DNA from: Clostridia bacterium
Lineage (GTDB): Bacteria; Bacillota; Clostridia; Oscillospirales; Acutalibacteraceae
Length of the DNA stretch: 64,000 bases
NCBI GenBank assembly: GCA_024403955.1
Contig: JAKSQX010000002.1
Coordinates: 23,930-87,929, forward strand
Reading direction: 5' to 3'
This document shows positions 44,742 through 53,846 of this stretch, piece after piece (the first letter of the stretch is position 1; every line of letters starts with the position of its first letter). The position numbers were made by a program, and so were the translations under genes. A model generated the notes under the pieces. The model searched no databases. It was not told the origin of the DNA and worked only from the letters and a program-made list of their open reading frames with translations.

Positions 44742-44773
44742 AAAAGGAAGAGTCGAAAGTGACTCTTCCTTTT
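44742..44773. terminator. Bidirectional terminator between pseudokinase and citrate synthase genes
   Basis: AAAAGGAAGAGTC and GACTCTTCCTTTT form a perfect 13-bp stem with a 6-base loop. A- and T-rich flanks suit both convergent genes. Confidence 0.92.
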
Positions 44774-44779
44774 CTTTTA

Positions 44780-46285
44780 TTATAATTTTTCTTTTAATTT
44801 TTCTCTTACCTTATTTCTGATCTCCTGGCGATTCTTCTGAACCTCAGCCTCACGAGCATCGACTCTCTCAAAGAATTCTTTCTTTGCTTTACGTTTCAAA
44901 TCCTCAGTAGTAATCTCTCGGTCATACATTGGAATATACTCCTGCTCTGCGCAGATGTTCATGTATGCAGGACGGATAATCTTACCAGCATTGATAAGTT
45001 CCTCAAGTCTATGTGCACTCCAACCAGAGATACGAGCACACGCAAAGAGAGGTGTGTAGAGTTCCTCTGGAAGACCGAGCATCTGATAAGCAAAGCCTGA
45101 GTAGAAGTCGATGTTAGGGCAGATGTTCTTGTACATCTTACGGCGAGCAGCGATAACATCAGGAGCGAGTCTAGCTACGCGTTCACGAAGCTCGTACTCA
45201 TCCATGAGTCCCTTCTCCTCTGCGAGCTCTTTAACTGCCACTTTAAGCATCTGAGCACGTGGGTCAGACTTTGTATAAATCGCATGGCCGATACCGTAGA
45301 TAAGACCAGATTTATCAAAAACCTCCTTATCAAGAATCTTAACAAGATAAGCAGAGATCTCCTCATCGTTTGTCCAATCCTTGACATTTACCTTAATCTC
45401 ATCGAACATGTGGATGTTCTTAATGTTTGCACCACCGTGTTTTGGTCCTTTAAGAGAACCAAGGGCTGCAGCAATAACAGAATATGTATCTGTACCGGAT
45501 GATGTTACAACGTGAGTTGTAAATGTGGAGTTATTACCACCACCGTGCTCAGCGTGAAGTACAAGAGCCATATCAAGCACTCGTGCCTCAGTCTTTGTAA
45601 ACTTACTATCTACTCTGAGCATATGAAGAATGTTCTCAGCAGCAGAGAGTTCTGGGTTTGGGGCATGAATAAAGAAACTATCACCATCGTGGTAGTACTT
45701 ATATGTCTGATAACCATAAACTGCGAGCTGTGGGAAGAGCGCAATAAGCTCAAGGCACTGGCGAAGCACATTTTCAATAGATGTGTCGTCGTCCCTATGA
45801 TCATATGAATAAAGCGTAAGGACTGAACGTGCGAGTGTATTCATCATGTCGCGTGAAGGCGCTTTCATAATGATATCGCGTACAAAGTTTGTAGGGAGTG
45901 CTCTGTAACCGGCAAGGAGTTCTTTAAACTCTGAGAACTGCTGCTCATTTGGAAGTTTTCCAAATAGAAGAAGATAAGTAATCTCCTCGAAGCAATAATG
46001 ATCCTTATCTCCGTGTCCGGCAATAAGTTCATCGATGTTGTAACCACGATAGCGGAGAATACCCTCTACCTCATGTTCAACACCGTCTTTGTCCTTTTGA
46101 CGTCCCCAAACTTCTGAAATCTCAGTAAGTCCAGTTAAAACACCGTGACCATCTACGTCACGAAGTCCACGCTTTACGTCGTATTTTGCGTACAATGAAG
46201 TATCTATTGTACTATGTTCAAGCGTAAGTTTTGAGAGTTCTTTAACCTCATCAGGTACAATTGAATAAGTATCAGAAAAATTCAA
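44780..46285 (-). CDS. gltA: Citrate synthase
   Basis: This enzyme condenses acetyl-CoA and oxaloacetate to citrate, here probably for glutamate synthesis in an anaerobe. The 501 residues contain the catalytic residues in LHAEHGGGNNSTF (His), YGIGHAIYTKSDPRA (His) and NIDFYSGFAYQMLG (Asp), with GSLKGPKHGGAN between. The extended N-terminus (about 60 residues before LRYRGYNIDELI) and charged C-terminal helix are typical of the long clostridial form. The start is TTG at 46285, with AAAGGAG seven bases upstream. Confidence 0.95.
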   Translation of the reverse strand: MNFSDTYSIVPDEVKELSKLTLEHSTIDTSLYAKYDVKRGLRDVDGHGVLTGLTEISEVWGRQKDKDGVEHEVEGILRYRGYNIDELIAGHGDKDHYCFEEITYLLLFGKLPNEQQFSEFKELLAGYRALPTNFVRDIIMKAPSRDMMNTLARSVLTLYSYDHRDDDTSIENVLRQCLELIALFPQLAVYGYQTYKYYHDGDSFFIHAPNPELSAAENILHMLRVDSKFTKTEARVLDMALVLHAEHGGGNNSTFTTHVVTSSGTDTYSVIAAALGSLKGPKHGGANIKNIHMFDEIKVNVKDWTNDEEISAYLVKILDKEVFDKSGLIYGIGHAIYTKSDPRAQMLKVAVKELAEEKGLMDEYELRERVARLAPDVIAARRKMYKNICPNIDFYSGFAYQMLGLPEELYTPLFACARISGWSAHRLEELINAGKIIRPAYMNICAEQEYIPMYDREITTEDLKRKAKKEFFERVDAREAEVQKNRQEIRNKVREKLKEKL

Positions 46286-46297
46286 TGTAATGCTCCT

Positions 46298-47476
46298 TTA
46301 GTCTAAATTACAGATAATCTTCATGAGATCATATACTTCGTTTCTAAGTTTATCAGGGCGAACGAAAAGTCCCGTGAATGTGAAATGATTTCTATTCATG
46401 ATTGGCATCTGATACCAAACACCTGTTGAACAGTAATCAACATCTTTAAAAGCTGAAGCTTCTTCATTGATAGGTGGTAAAGCTGAATTTGAATTGACAA
46501 TACCATCGTTATCATGATTCTTCTTTGTGATAATTGGGAATTCAGGAAGGTAATTCTCAAAAGTTGAGATAAGAACTGTGGTAGGAAGTGTAATTCCAGC
46601 TGCAAGTTTTGGAAGAGTTACCTTACCCATAATATTATTAGTAACTTCACCTACGAGAGAGAAGTAGTAAACATCTTTAGAAGCATTGAGCTTGCTGTTA
46701 AGCTTTGACATACCATAAGGACCCATATCGTAGAAGATATTGTCCTCCTTCTTAAGGTAAGAATCAATTGCTGCTTCATCGAATTTAAGTTTTGTCTTCT
46801 CATCCTCTTTTTCAACATAGGCTCTTACGCCATGCTGAGAAACAGGGATACCCTCTTTGTGGAAATAAGGGTCAACATAATCAGTAAATCTAAGTGCAGT
46901 ATCAACAAGTGTTGCACCCTTTGCAAATACCTTTTTAGCACCTGGAAGTCTGCCTTCAAAAGCCTCTGCAAGTGTGATGCCATCGTTAACACCAGCGACT
47001 GTAACAAGGGCATGAATCTTATTATAAAAACCACCCTTGAATAAATCTGAAAGTTCATTTGCAGGAGTTGCCTGACGCTCCTCCTCTGAACCGTTTTCAA
47101 GAAGGTCGATAAAGAGACGAGCAACAGGTGCACCGAAGCCATGAGCTATGAGTGTGATTCTGTCCCAACCAACAATCATAGGCTTCTCATATGTCTTACC
47201 ATAGCGAGCGTGTCCATACTTCTCACTATGAGCTTTACCGTAGTCAACTGTGCCACCAACAATCTGAGCATAGAGCTCACAGGTTCTGTCCCAAATACCT
47301 GAGAGAAGCTCAAATGAAACAGTATGGCAATCCATACCCATATCCTTAATTACTTTCTCATAACTTGTTGAAGTCATGCCGAAGTAAGGGAAAACCTTGT
47401 GAAGTAAAGTTCCCTCACCGTAACCAACAACACCAGGAACTAAAACAACTGGGTATAAGTTCTTGTGTTCAAACAT
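46298..47476 (-). CDS. Lipase-like alpha/beta hydrolase lacking the nucleophile serine
   Basis: This 392-residue protein resembles the large bacterial lipases of family I.5 (Staphylococcus/Geobacillus type): PVVLVPGVVGYG oxyanion region, then YGKAHSEKYGHARYGKTY. The nucleophile elbow, normally GHSxGG, reads AHGFGA with Gly113 (codon GGC) where Ser should be, although the candidate acid (HDNDGIVN) and a C-terminal histidine remain. It has no signal peptide. A related protein at 62826 keeps the serine. It may be a non-catalytic paralogue. AGGAGG precedes the ATG. Confidence 0.85.
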   Translation of the reverse strand: MFEHKNLYPVVLVPGVVGYGEGTLLHKVFPYFGMTSTSYEKVIKDMGMDCHTVSFELLSGIWDRTCELYAQIVGGTVDYGKAHSEKYGHARYGKTYEKPMIVGWDRITLIAHGFGAPVARLFIDLLENGSEEERQATPANELSDLFKGGFYNKIHALVTVAGVNDGITLAEAFEGRLPGAKKVFAKGATLVDTALRFTDYVDPYFHKEGIPVSQHGVRAYVEKEDEKTKLKFDEAAIDSYLKKEDNIFYDMGPYGMSKLNSKLNASKDVYYFSLVGEVTNNIMGKVTLPKLAAGITLPTTVLISTFENYLPEFPIITKKNHDNDGIVNSNSALPPINEEASAFKDVDYCSTGVWYQMPIMNRNHFTFTGLFVRPDKLRNEVYDLMKIICNLD

Positions 47477-47590
47477 TCTAATTACCTCCTACCTAGGTAT
47501 GCCGAAAATAATACAGATAAAATGATAACACAATTAAGGTAAAATTAAAAGAACTTTATTTTTTATGAAGAGTGGGTTAAAATAGCCTCT

Positions 47591-48880
47591 ATGATGTATG
47601 TTTATTTCTACACCTTGGGCTGCAAAGTCAATCAATATGAGACTGAGGCCATGGGTGAGCTCTTCAAAATCAAGGACTATCAGATTACTGACGACCCAAA
47701 GACTGCAAACGTAATAATTGTAAACTCCTGCACTGTTACAGCAAGTTCTGATCAGAAGACAAGGCAGGCAGTTCGCCGTTTCAAGCGCAACAATCCTTCC
47801 GCTATTGTTGTGCTCTGTGGCTGTATGCCTCAAGCCTTCCCAGAGAAGTCGAAAGAGCTTCTCGAGGCGGACATCATCACAGGAAACAAGGATCACAAAA
47901 TGATCCTTGATCTCGTCGAGAAAAAGCTCAAAAAGAATGAGCAGATTGTCGACATTCCAGAGCATGAAAATGACGAACCATTCGAGGAGTTTGAAGTAGA
48001 TAATTTTGAGGGTAGAACAAGGGCATTCATCAAGATTCAGGATGGTTGCAACCGTTTCTGCTCATACTGCATAATCCCTTATTCTAGGGGACGTTCGCGC
48101 TCTAGAAGCCTTGAAAATTTGAGCGTCGAGCTCGACAAAATTAAGACCGCTGGTTACAAGGAAGTAGTCCTTGTAGGCATCAACTTCTGTTGCTATGGCC
48201 TCGACATCGGCAAGACCTTTGTCGACCCTATCGAGCTCGCCTGCAAAAAGGGCTTTGAACGTGTAAGAATTGGTTCCCTTGAATATGACAACATAAGTGA
48301 TGAAGCTATTGAGAGGCTCAAGAAATTACCTAATTTCTGCCCACAGTTCCACATGTCTCTTCAGAGTGGCTGTGATAAGACTCTAAGAGCAATGAATCGT
48401 CACTACACAAGCGATGAGTATTTAAAACTTTGTAATAAGCTTAGATCAGCCTGGGACAATACAACCATTACAACTGACTTGATGGTTGGATTCTCCGGTG
48501 AGACAGACGAGGACTTTGAAAAATCAATTGAATTTGCAAAAACCGTTGGTTTTGAAAAGATTCACGTCTTCCCTTATTCAGTTCGCCCAAACACTAATGC
48601 TGCAAAACTTCCAGACCAGGTTGACCCTACCACTAAAAACGCTAGAGCAGCAAGGGCAATTGAAATTGCAGATGAGCTCCGATGCGACTTCTTAAAGGCT
48701 CAAATTGGTAAGACTGTGAATGTCCTCTGTGAGACATACAAAAAGGGCATAGTTTCCGGTTACACCGAAAACTACACCCCTGTAAAATTTGAGTCTGATA
48801 TTGACTTAAACAACACCATCGTAAAGGTCAAAATTACTGATACCTACGATGATTCTTGCGTTGGTACTAGAGCATTATAA
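47591..48880 (+). CDS. mtaB: tRNA t6A37 methylthiotransferase MtaB
   Basis: MtaB converts t6A37 to ms2t6A in ANN-reading tRNAs, using radical SAM chemistry and a second Fe-S cluster. The 429 residues have the N-terminal UPF0004 domain with three cysteines (LGCKVNQYE, NSCTVT, LCGCMPQ), the radical SAM motif CNRFCSYC with IIPYSRGRSRSRS, and a C-terminal TRAM domain. The ATG ATG pair at 47591/47594 leaves the first codon unsure; the ribosome site is weak. Its 3' end overlaps the convergent tmcAL gene by 14 bases. Confidence 0.94.
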   Translation: MMYVYFYTLGCKVNQYETEAMGELFKIKDYQITDDPKTANVIIVNSCTVTASSDQKTRQAVRRFKRNNPSAIVVLCGCMPQAFPEKSKELLEADIITGNKDHKMILDLVEKKLKKNEQIVDIPEHENDEPFEEFEVDNFEGRTRAFIKIQDGCNRFCSYCIIPYSRGRSRSRSLENLSVELDKIKTAGYKEVVLVGINFCCYGLDIGKTFVDPIELACKKGFERVRIGSLEYDNISDEAIERLKKLPNFCPQFHMSLQSGCDKTLRAMNRHYTSDEYLKLCNKLRSAWDNTTITTDLMVGFSGETDEDFEKSIEFAKTVGFEKIHVFPYSVRPNTNAAKLPDQVDPTTKNARAARAIEIADELRCDFLKAQIGKTVNVLCETYKKGIVSGYTENYTPVKFESDIDLNNTIVKVKITDTYDDSCVGTRAL

Positions 48881-50060
48881 CCTCATCTGTAAGCTCAGTT
48901 CCACACGGTAAAATGCGTGGAGTGGCCAGGTTGTAAAGGTTAGTTGCTTTACACTCTAGGTCAAAAATGTGTTTTCCATATTCTGGAAGGTCATAGGACT
49001 GAGAAGATTTCATGATAATCGGCATAACTGCGTTATCTTTGGCAGCTCTCAAAATCTCTCTTCCCCTCTCGTTGAATCCGAGCACTCTGATATACGGAAC
49101 TTTATGAAGAGCATCCTGTGGAGCAATTCCAAGGTAGAGTGAAGTGATGATTCTACGGATACGAGAGTGAGTATATCTTTTAGTTTTTACTATCGAGTAG
49201 AGTTCCTCAAGTGAGGTAGCTGATTGAATTGCATTATATATTCTATTTTCAAGGCCTTCTGAAATATCAGGGGCCTCTTTTATTTCCTCAACTGTGAGCA
49301 TACGAAGTCTTGAGAGAATGGCACGTTCGCTGTCGTCAATCGCGACTGGTGCGCGGCCGACATTCTGTAGGCGTTTGAACTCGGCTACAGAGCCACAAGG
49401 CATATACTCAAACGCCTTCTCGTCGCCGCGCTCAAGCATAATACGAAGTGCAGACGCGGATGAGAATTCGCCGTTCTCTTTGAGGGAGTCATGCTCAGCT
49501 CCACGACGTAGGATAGGCATTATGTCAAAGTTTGAGCCCAAAGATCTCATAGCTTTAAGGTACTCAACAGCCAAGATGTTATTAGGTTTTGAAATGATAT
49601 CTGCAATCTTATCACCGTAGAGTTTTCTCACAGCATTTTCACGTGCCACAGCATATGTTATACCACCTGTGAGTTCCTCTTTAATCTGTTCATGAACCTT
49701 AATATCACATACAGCATCTGCTGCTTTAATAAGCATCTCTTTGTCTGCAGTCTCACAACCAAAGGCAAGTGCATCAACACAACCGAGGCCCTGAAGGATG
49801 GACAAGCCACCCTTTGCAAAGAGCTCAGCAGTTGATACTGCCCATGGAACAGGTAATTCTATAACCAAATCCACACCGTCGAGAAGTGCAGCCTTTGCCC
49901 TGGCGCGTTTGTCCATTATGGCAACGCTGCCGCGTTGCACAAAGTTGCCGCTCATTACTGCAACTACGTGTGTTGCGCCCTCTTCGCGGCACTTTGTAAC
50001 CATATACTGGTGTCCGTTATGATAAGGATTATACTCGGCAACAAGACCTACTGTCTTCAT
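48867..50060 (-). CDS. tmcAL: tRNA(Met) cytidine acetate ligase (YlbM)
   Basis: TmcAL uses acetate and ATP to make N4-acetylcytidine at the wobble base of elongator tRNA-Met. The 397 residues begin MKTVGLVAEYNPYHNGHQYMV, with the HxGH nucleotidyltransferase motif, and continue with VMSGNFVQRGSVAI, ELPVPWAVSTAELFAKGGL and the SSASALR segment. The ATG at 50060 has AAGGGGTG upstream; a longer in-frame start at 50117 has no ribosome site. It diverges from ackA, which also handles acetate. Confidence 0.94.
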   Translation of the reverse strand: MKTVGLVAEYNPYHNGHQYMVTKCREEGATHVVAVMSGNFVQRGSVAIMDKRARAKAALLDGVDLVIELPVPWAVSTAELFAKGGLSILQGLGCVDALAFGCETADKEMLIKAADAVCDIKVHEQIKEELTGGITYAVARENAVRKLYGDKIADIISKPNNILAVEYLKAMRSLGSNFDIMPILRRGAEHDSLKENGEFSSASALRIMLERGDEKAFEYMPCGSVAEFKRLQNVGRAPVAIDDSERAILSRLRMLTVEEIKEAPDISEGLENRIYNAIQSATSLEELYSIVKTKRYTHSRIRRIITSLYLGIAPQDALHKVPYIRVLGFNERGREILRAAKDNAVMPIIMKSSQSYDLPEYGKHIFDLECKATNLYNLATPRILPCGTELTDEVIML

Positions 50061-50131
50061 AGAATCACCCCTTAAAATAGAATAAATATTACACTTCAAT
50101 TTTATTCCAAAAAACACTTAAAGTAAACAGA

Positions 50132-50160
50132 TTGACCGAAGTAATTATTTATATTATAGT
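50132..50160 (+). promoter_or_regulatory. Promoter of ackA
   Basis: TTGACC (50132-50137) and TATAGT (50155-50160) are 17 bases apart; AGGAG precedes the ATG at 50196. Confidence 0.65.
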
Positions 50161-50195
50161 ATTAATGTTAATTATGTATCTCTAGGAGAAAAGCA

Positions 50196-51395
50196 ATGAA
50201 AATTCTTGTAGTAAACTGTGGTAGTTCATCGCTCAAATATCAGCTTATTGATATGGATGGTGAGAAGATGCTCGCCAAGGGTCTCTGCGAAAGAATCGGC
50301 GTAGATGGCCATTTTGAGGGCAAGACACCAGACGGTAGAAAAACTGAAAACAACAACATTCTCAACAACCATACAGAAGCATTTATGGAAGTTAAGAAAG
50401 CGCTCACAGAAGGTGAGACAAAAGTTATCGACTCACTCGATGAGATTGACGCTATTGGTCACCGCATAGTACAGGGTGGCGCTCTCTTCAACGACAGCGT
50501 GCTTGTTACTGAAGAAGTTAAAAAAGGTATCGAGTCACTTATCGACCTCGCACCTCTCCATAATGCGGCACATCTTCAAGGTATAAATGCATGCCAGGAA
50601 GTATTTGGAATGGATAAGCCTGAAGTTGTTGTATTTGACAACGCGTTCCACTCAACAATGCCTCCTAAGGCATTCATCTTCCCTGTACCATATGAGTACT
50701 ATGAAAAGTACAAAGTTCGCCGTTACGGCTTCCACGGCACATCACACAGATATGTTTCTAAGAGACTCTCCGAGATTTGGGGCACAAGCCTCGAGGGTAA
50801 AAAAGTAATCGTTGCACACATCGGTAACGGCTCTTCCCTCTCAGCTATCAAAGACGGTAAAGTAATCGATACCACAATGGGCATCACTCCTCTTGACGGC
50901 TTTATCATGGGCTCACGTTGTGGTGGTGTTGATCCTTCAGCTATCACATATATTCAGGCCAAAGAAGGCCTCACACCAGCAGAGACAGACCAGATGATGA
51001 ATAAAAAGTCAGGTCTTCTCGGCATCTCAGGTGTATCATCTGATATGCGTGACGTTGAGAAAGCAGCCGCTGACGGCAATGAGCGTGCACAGCTCGCTCT
51101 CGATATCCTTGAATACCAGGTTACTAAGTACATGGGTGCATTTGTCGCAGCACTCGGTGGTGTAGATGCAATCTGCTTCACAGCTGGTGTTGGTGAAAAC
51201 AGTCCAAGTCTAAGACAGGCTGTATGCGAGAACTTAAGCTTCCTCGGCATTGAAATTGATGCTGACAGAAACCGTATTCGCGGTGAGGAACTTAAGATTT
51301 CTACTGAGAACTCAAAAGTTGAGGTTTACGTAATCCCTACAAATGAGGAACTTATGATTGCCCGTGATACAAGGGAAATCGTAGAAAAACTCTAA
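50196..51395 (+). CDS. ackA: Acetate kinase
   Basis: AckA makes ATP and acetate from acetyl phosphate in fermentation. The 399 residues contain VNCGSSSLKYQL, HRIVQGGALFNDSV, the phosphate-loop region FDNAFHSTMPPKAF, YRRYGFHGTSHRYVS (substrate His), HIGNGSSLSAI, DGFIMGSRCGGVDPS, and FTAGVGENS near the C-terminus. Length is normal. No phosphotransacetylase gene lies in the window. It has its own promoter and terminator. Confidence 0.97.
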   Translation: MKILVVNCGSSSLKYQLIDMDGEKMLAKGLCERIGVDGHFEGKTPDGRKTENNNILNNHTEAFMEVKKALTEGETKVIDSLDEIDAIGHRIVQGGALFNDSVLVTEEVKKGIESLIDLAPLHNAAHLQGINACQEVFGMDKPEVVVFDNAFHSTMPPKAFIFPVPYEYYEKYKVRRYGFHGTSHRYVSKRLSEIWGTSLEGKKVIVAHIGNGSSLSAIKDGKVIDTTMGITPLDGFIMGSRCGGVDPSAITYIQAKEGLTPAETDQMMNKKSGLLGISGVSSDMRDVEKAAADGNERAQLALDILEYQVTKYMGAFVAALGGVDAICFTAGVGENSPSLRQAVCENLSFLGIEIDADRNRIRGEELKISTENSKVEVYVIPTNEELMIARDTREIVEKL

Positions 51396-51407
51396 TACAA
51401 TAATAAA

Positions 51408-51430
51408 AAGGCTCCAGTTTCTGGAGCCTT
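51408..51430. terminator. Terminator of ackA
   Basis: AAGGCTCCAG and CTGGAGCCTT form a 10-bp stem with a TTT loop, followed by ATTTTTT; the left flank is A-rich, suiting the convergent gene at 51446. Confidence 0.9.
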
Positions 51431-51445
51431 ATTTTTTATACTATT

Positions 51446-52483
51446 TTATTTTGAAATGTAATAGAAGTCATCCTCAGGAACAACAATACTTTGGTCGAAG
51501 CTATTTAGAGCACCGAGGAATTCTCCGAGGATTGTCTTCATATCCTCGCCGTACTTACAAGTGAGGCTTGAGCCCGGTATAACTTCCTTTGCCTCATCCA
51601 CTGTTGCTGCGAGTTCAAATTTTACAAGAAGGTCAGGAGCTGTTGTCTGGCTACTTACGTTCTTTTCAGAGGATTTATACTCCTTAATAAATGTTGATAC
51701 AGCCTTTGGATGTGATGCTGCAAAGTCGGCATTTGCAATTAGAACAGTGCTGCAAATCTTACTGTTCTCGAAATCAGTTCCCTTGATAGCTGCCTCCCAA
51801 AGGTCAGACACATCAAGGCCCACGTTCTCGTTGCTATTCTTTGCAGCAGATGTTGAAGCAAGTGGCTCAGGGAGAGCACAGTGGAGCACTCTACCCTTCT
51901 CTACAAGATCAGCAATTGCCTTATCACTGTAGTCTGTATTAGCTGTAATTGAGAGATCATTTGCTTTGAAAATATAGTTCATTACTGGTACAGAGATTGA
52001 ACCGAAGCCGCAGTAGAACTTGCCATTAAAGCCCGAGAAGTCTTTTGCACTGATTGAAACTTCGCCGAGTTCAACAAGGTAGAGGTTTGAGAAAGAACTA
52101 ATTGCAATAACCTGAACCTTACCCTTGTTCTCCTTGTAAATCTTCAAGGCATCTGTTGTAGTTACAGCAGCGATATCGATCTCACCAGATACAAGCTTTT
52201 CAGCAATATCTTTTGTGTCGTCAACGATTTCATACTTGTAATCACCAACAGACTTTTTGCTATCAACTGAATCAAAGAGATAAACCATACCAATGGCAGC
52301 CGAATTCTTTTCAGCTACAAGGTTGATTGTTCTTGATTCCTCTTTCTTCGCCGCTGTTGTCGTAGGTTTAGAAACAACCATAGTCGCAGCCTCTTCAAAA
52401 GAAGGCTTCTCAGGAAGTTTTGTACATCCAAAAAGAAGAACAACAAAGCTTAAAGAAAGAAGTAGTGCAATTACTTTTTTCAT
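51446..52483 (-). CDS. Second ABC-importer substrate-binding lipoprotein
   Basis: This 345-residue lipoprotein has the signal MKKVIALLLSLSFVVLLFGC (lipobox LFGC) and a Thr/Lys-rich linker. The type 2 periplasmic-binding fold of the NitT/TauT/SsuA group follows: IAEKLVSGEIDIAAVTTTDALKIYK, then ADLVEKGRVLHCALPEPLAS. It is a diverged paralogue of the binding protein at 53827: the two share the residue order KLVSGxxDIAA, LPEP and a C-terminal Asp-Asp/Glu-x-F-Tyr-Tyr ending. It lies after a strong terminator that ends the transporter operon, so it should be made at lower level. The ligand is unknown. Confidence 0.87.
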   Translation of the reverse strand: MKKVIALLLSLSFVVLLFGCTKLPEKPSFEEAATMVVSKPTTTAAKKEESRTINLVAEKNSAAIGMVYLFDSVDSKKSVGDYKYEIVDDTKDIAEKLVSGEIDIAAVTTTDALKIYKENKGKVQVIAISSFSNLYLVELGEVSISAKDFSGFNGKFYCGFGSISVPVMNYIFKANDLSITANTDYSDKAIADLVEKGRVLHCALPEPLASTSAAKNSNENVGLDVSDLWEAAIKGTDFENSKICSTVLIANADFAASHPKAVSTFIKEYKSSEKNVSSQTTAPDLLVKFELAATVDEAKEVIPGSSLTCKYGEDMKTILGEFLGALNSFDQSIVVPEDDFYYISK

Positions 52484-52502
52484 AGCAATCCCTCATAAAA
52501 AA

Positions 52503-52538
52503 ACTTAGTGCATAATACATTTATATTATGCACTAAGT
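52503..52538 (-). terminator. Terminator between ABC ATPase and second binding-protein gene
   Basis: ACTTAGTGCATAATA (52503-52517) and TATTATGCACTAAGT (52524-52538) form a perfect 15-bp stem, followed on the minus strand by TTTTTTT. It sits only a few bases before the next gene's ribosome site. Confidence 0.88.
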
Positions 52539-52545
52539 AAGTTTA

Positions 52546-53097
52546 TTATTCAAGGTTAATTACGCTGTCCGCGATATCAATATCTTCCGCGATATGTGAT
52601 ACCAAAATGACAGCTTTTTCTTTTGAAAACTCTTTTACTAATCGAGTGGCTTTCTGCTTATTCTCAGCATCTAGGCCGCAAAACGGCTCATCGAGTAGAA
52701 GTACATCTCCATCATAGAGAAGTGCCCTACAAAGGCATACACGTTGACGCTCACCGCCGGAGAGTTCATCAGGATGTTTATCCCAAAGGTCCTCTGTAAT
52801 TCCGAGCTTTAAAAGACATTCTTTTATCTCTTCCTCAGACCTATCAGTGACAACTGAGATATTCTTTAATGCTGTATACCAAGGGAGCAGGCGTTGATCT
52901 TGAAAAACGTATGAGATCTTTGAAGCATTTAGAATTATCTCGCCACTTGATGGCGTAAGTAGTCCAGAAATGAGATTTAAAAGAGTGGTCTTTCCATATC
53001 CAGATGGAGCGATTATCGCTGTTATGCCAGTATCTGGAATAGTGAGATTTAAGTTCTCATAGATATGAGCGAAGGTAACATTCTTTATTTCAATCAT
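52546..53097 (-). CDS. ABC importer ATP-binding protein
   Basis: This 183-residue ATPase powers the importer. It has Walker A APSGYGKTT, the Q-loop VFQDQRLLPWYT, the signature LSGGERQRV, Walker B VLLLDEPFCGLD and the switch histidine ILVSHIAED. It is about 60 residues shorter than most SsuB/TauB proteins because the C-terminal extension is missing; the nucleotide-binding core is complete. Its ATG overlaps the permease stop by four bases. Confidence 0.93.
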   Translation of the reverse strand: MIEIKNVTFAHIYENLNLTIPDTGITAIIAPSGYGKTTLLNLISGLLTPSSGEIILNASKISYVFQDQRLLPWYTALKNISVVTDRSEEEIKECLLKLGITEDLWDKHPDELSGGERQRVCLCRALLYDGDVLLLDEPFCGLDAENKQKATRLVKEFSKEKAVILVSHIAEDIDIADSVINLE

Positions 53098-53846
53098 TTT
53101 GCTACCCCCTTCTTTGGTGAGAACTTTTCAATAAGCATCTTTGTGAGCTTATCAAAAATCACACTGAGGATTACTACCATTGCAGTCCAAGCGAACATCT
53201 CATCTGTAATAAGGTAGAACTTTGTCTCCCAGATGCTATTACCAATTGAAGGTAATGCACGGCAGATTACTTCTGCCGCAATGCCGGCCTTCCAGCAGAG
53301 GCCAAGGCCTGAGCCAATGGCCGCCATGTTGTACGGCATGAGACTTGGAAGGTAAACGTGTTTTACCTTCTCCATTCCCGTCATGCCGTATACCTGCGCC
53401 ATTGCGAGTAAGCCTTTGTCCACATTCTGAAGGCCGACCCTGATATTACTCCAAACAACTGGGGTCACCATCAAAATGCAGATGATTACTGGCACGTAAT
53501 TCTTACCAGCCCACATGAGCGCAAGGATGATAAAGGATGCAACAGGAGTTGCCTTTATCACGCTGATTGCAGGTCTGATAAAAGCATCAAAAAATGAAAA
53601 TCTATAAGCAAGAACCGAAAGGATAACCGACAGGATATATCCCAAAATAAAGCCACTTAAAATTCTAAGTATAGAAAACAGAATTGTCTTCCAAAAAGAT
53701 AGTGTGATGCCAAGCCGAGAGAGTGCAATGAGCACTGTATGAGGCGATGCAAAGAGTAACTCCTCACCAATTATAAAGGCAAGTAGTTCCCAAAGTGCAA
53801 TCCAAATGACAGCCACTATCAAATACTTAGTAGTAGAAGTTTTCAT
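53094..53846 (-). CDS. ABC importer permease, SsuC/TauC type
   Basis: This 250-residue membrane protein forms the translocation channel of the importer. It has about six helices and the cytoplasmic EAA-type loop (MTGMEKVKHVYLPSLMPYNMAAIGSGLGLCWKAGIAAEVI). The ATG at 53846 has GGAGG eleven bases upstream; an in-frame TTG at 53864 lies on the ribosome site itself and is rejected. The gene starts inside the end of the binding-protein gene (20-base overlap), so translation is coupled. Substrate unknown. Confidence 0.92.
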   Translation of the reverse strand: MKTSTTKYLIVAVIWIALWELLAFIIGEELLFASPHTVLIALSRLGITLSFWKTILFSILRILSGFILGYILSVILSVLAYRFSFFDAFIRPAISVIKATPVASFIILALMWAGKNYVPVIICILMVTPVVWSNIRVGLQNVDKGLLAMAQVYGMTGMEKVKHVYLPSLMPYNMAAIGSGLGLCWKAGIAAEVICRALPSIGNSIWETKFYLITDEMFAWTAMVVILSVIFDKLTKMLIEKFSPKKGVAK

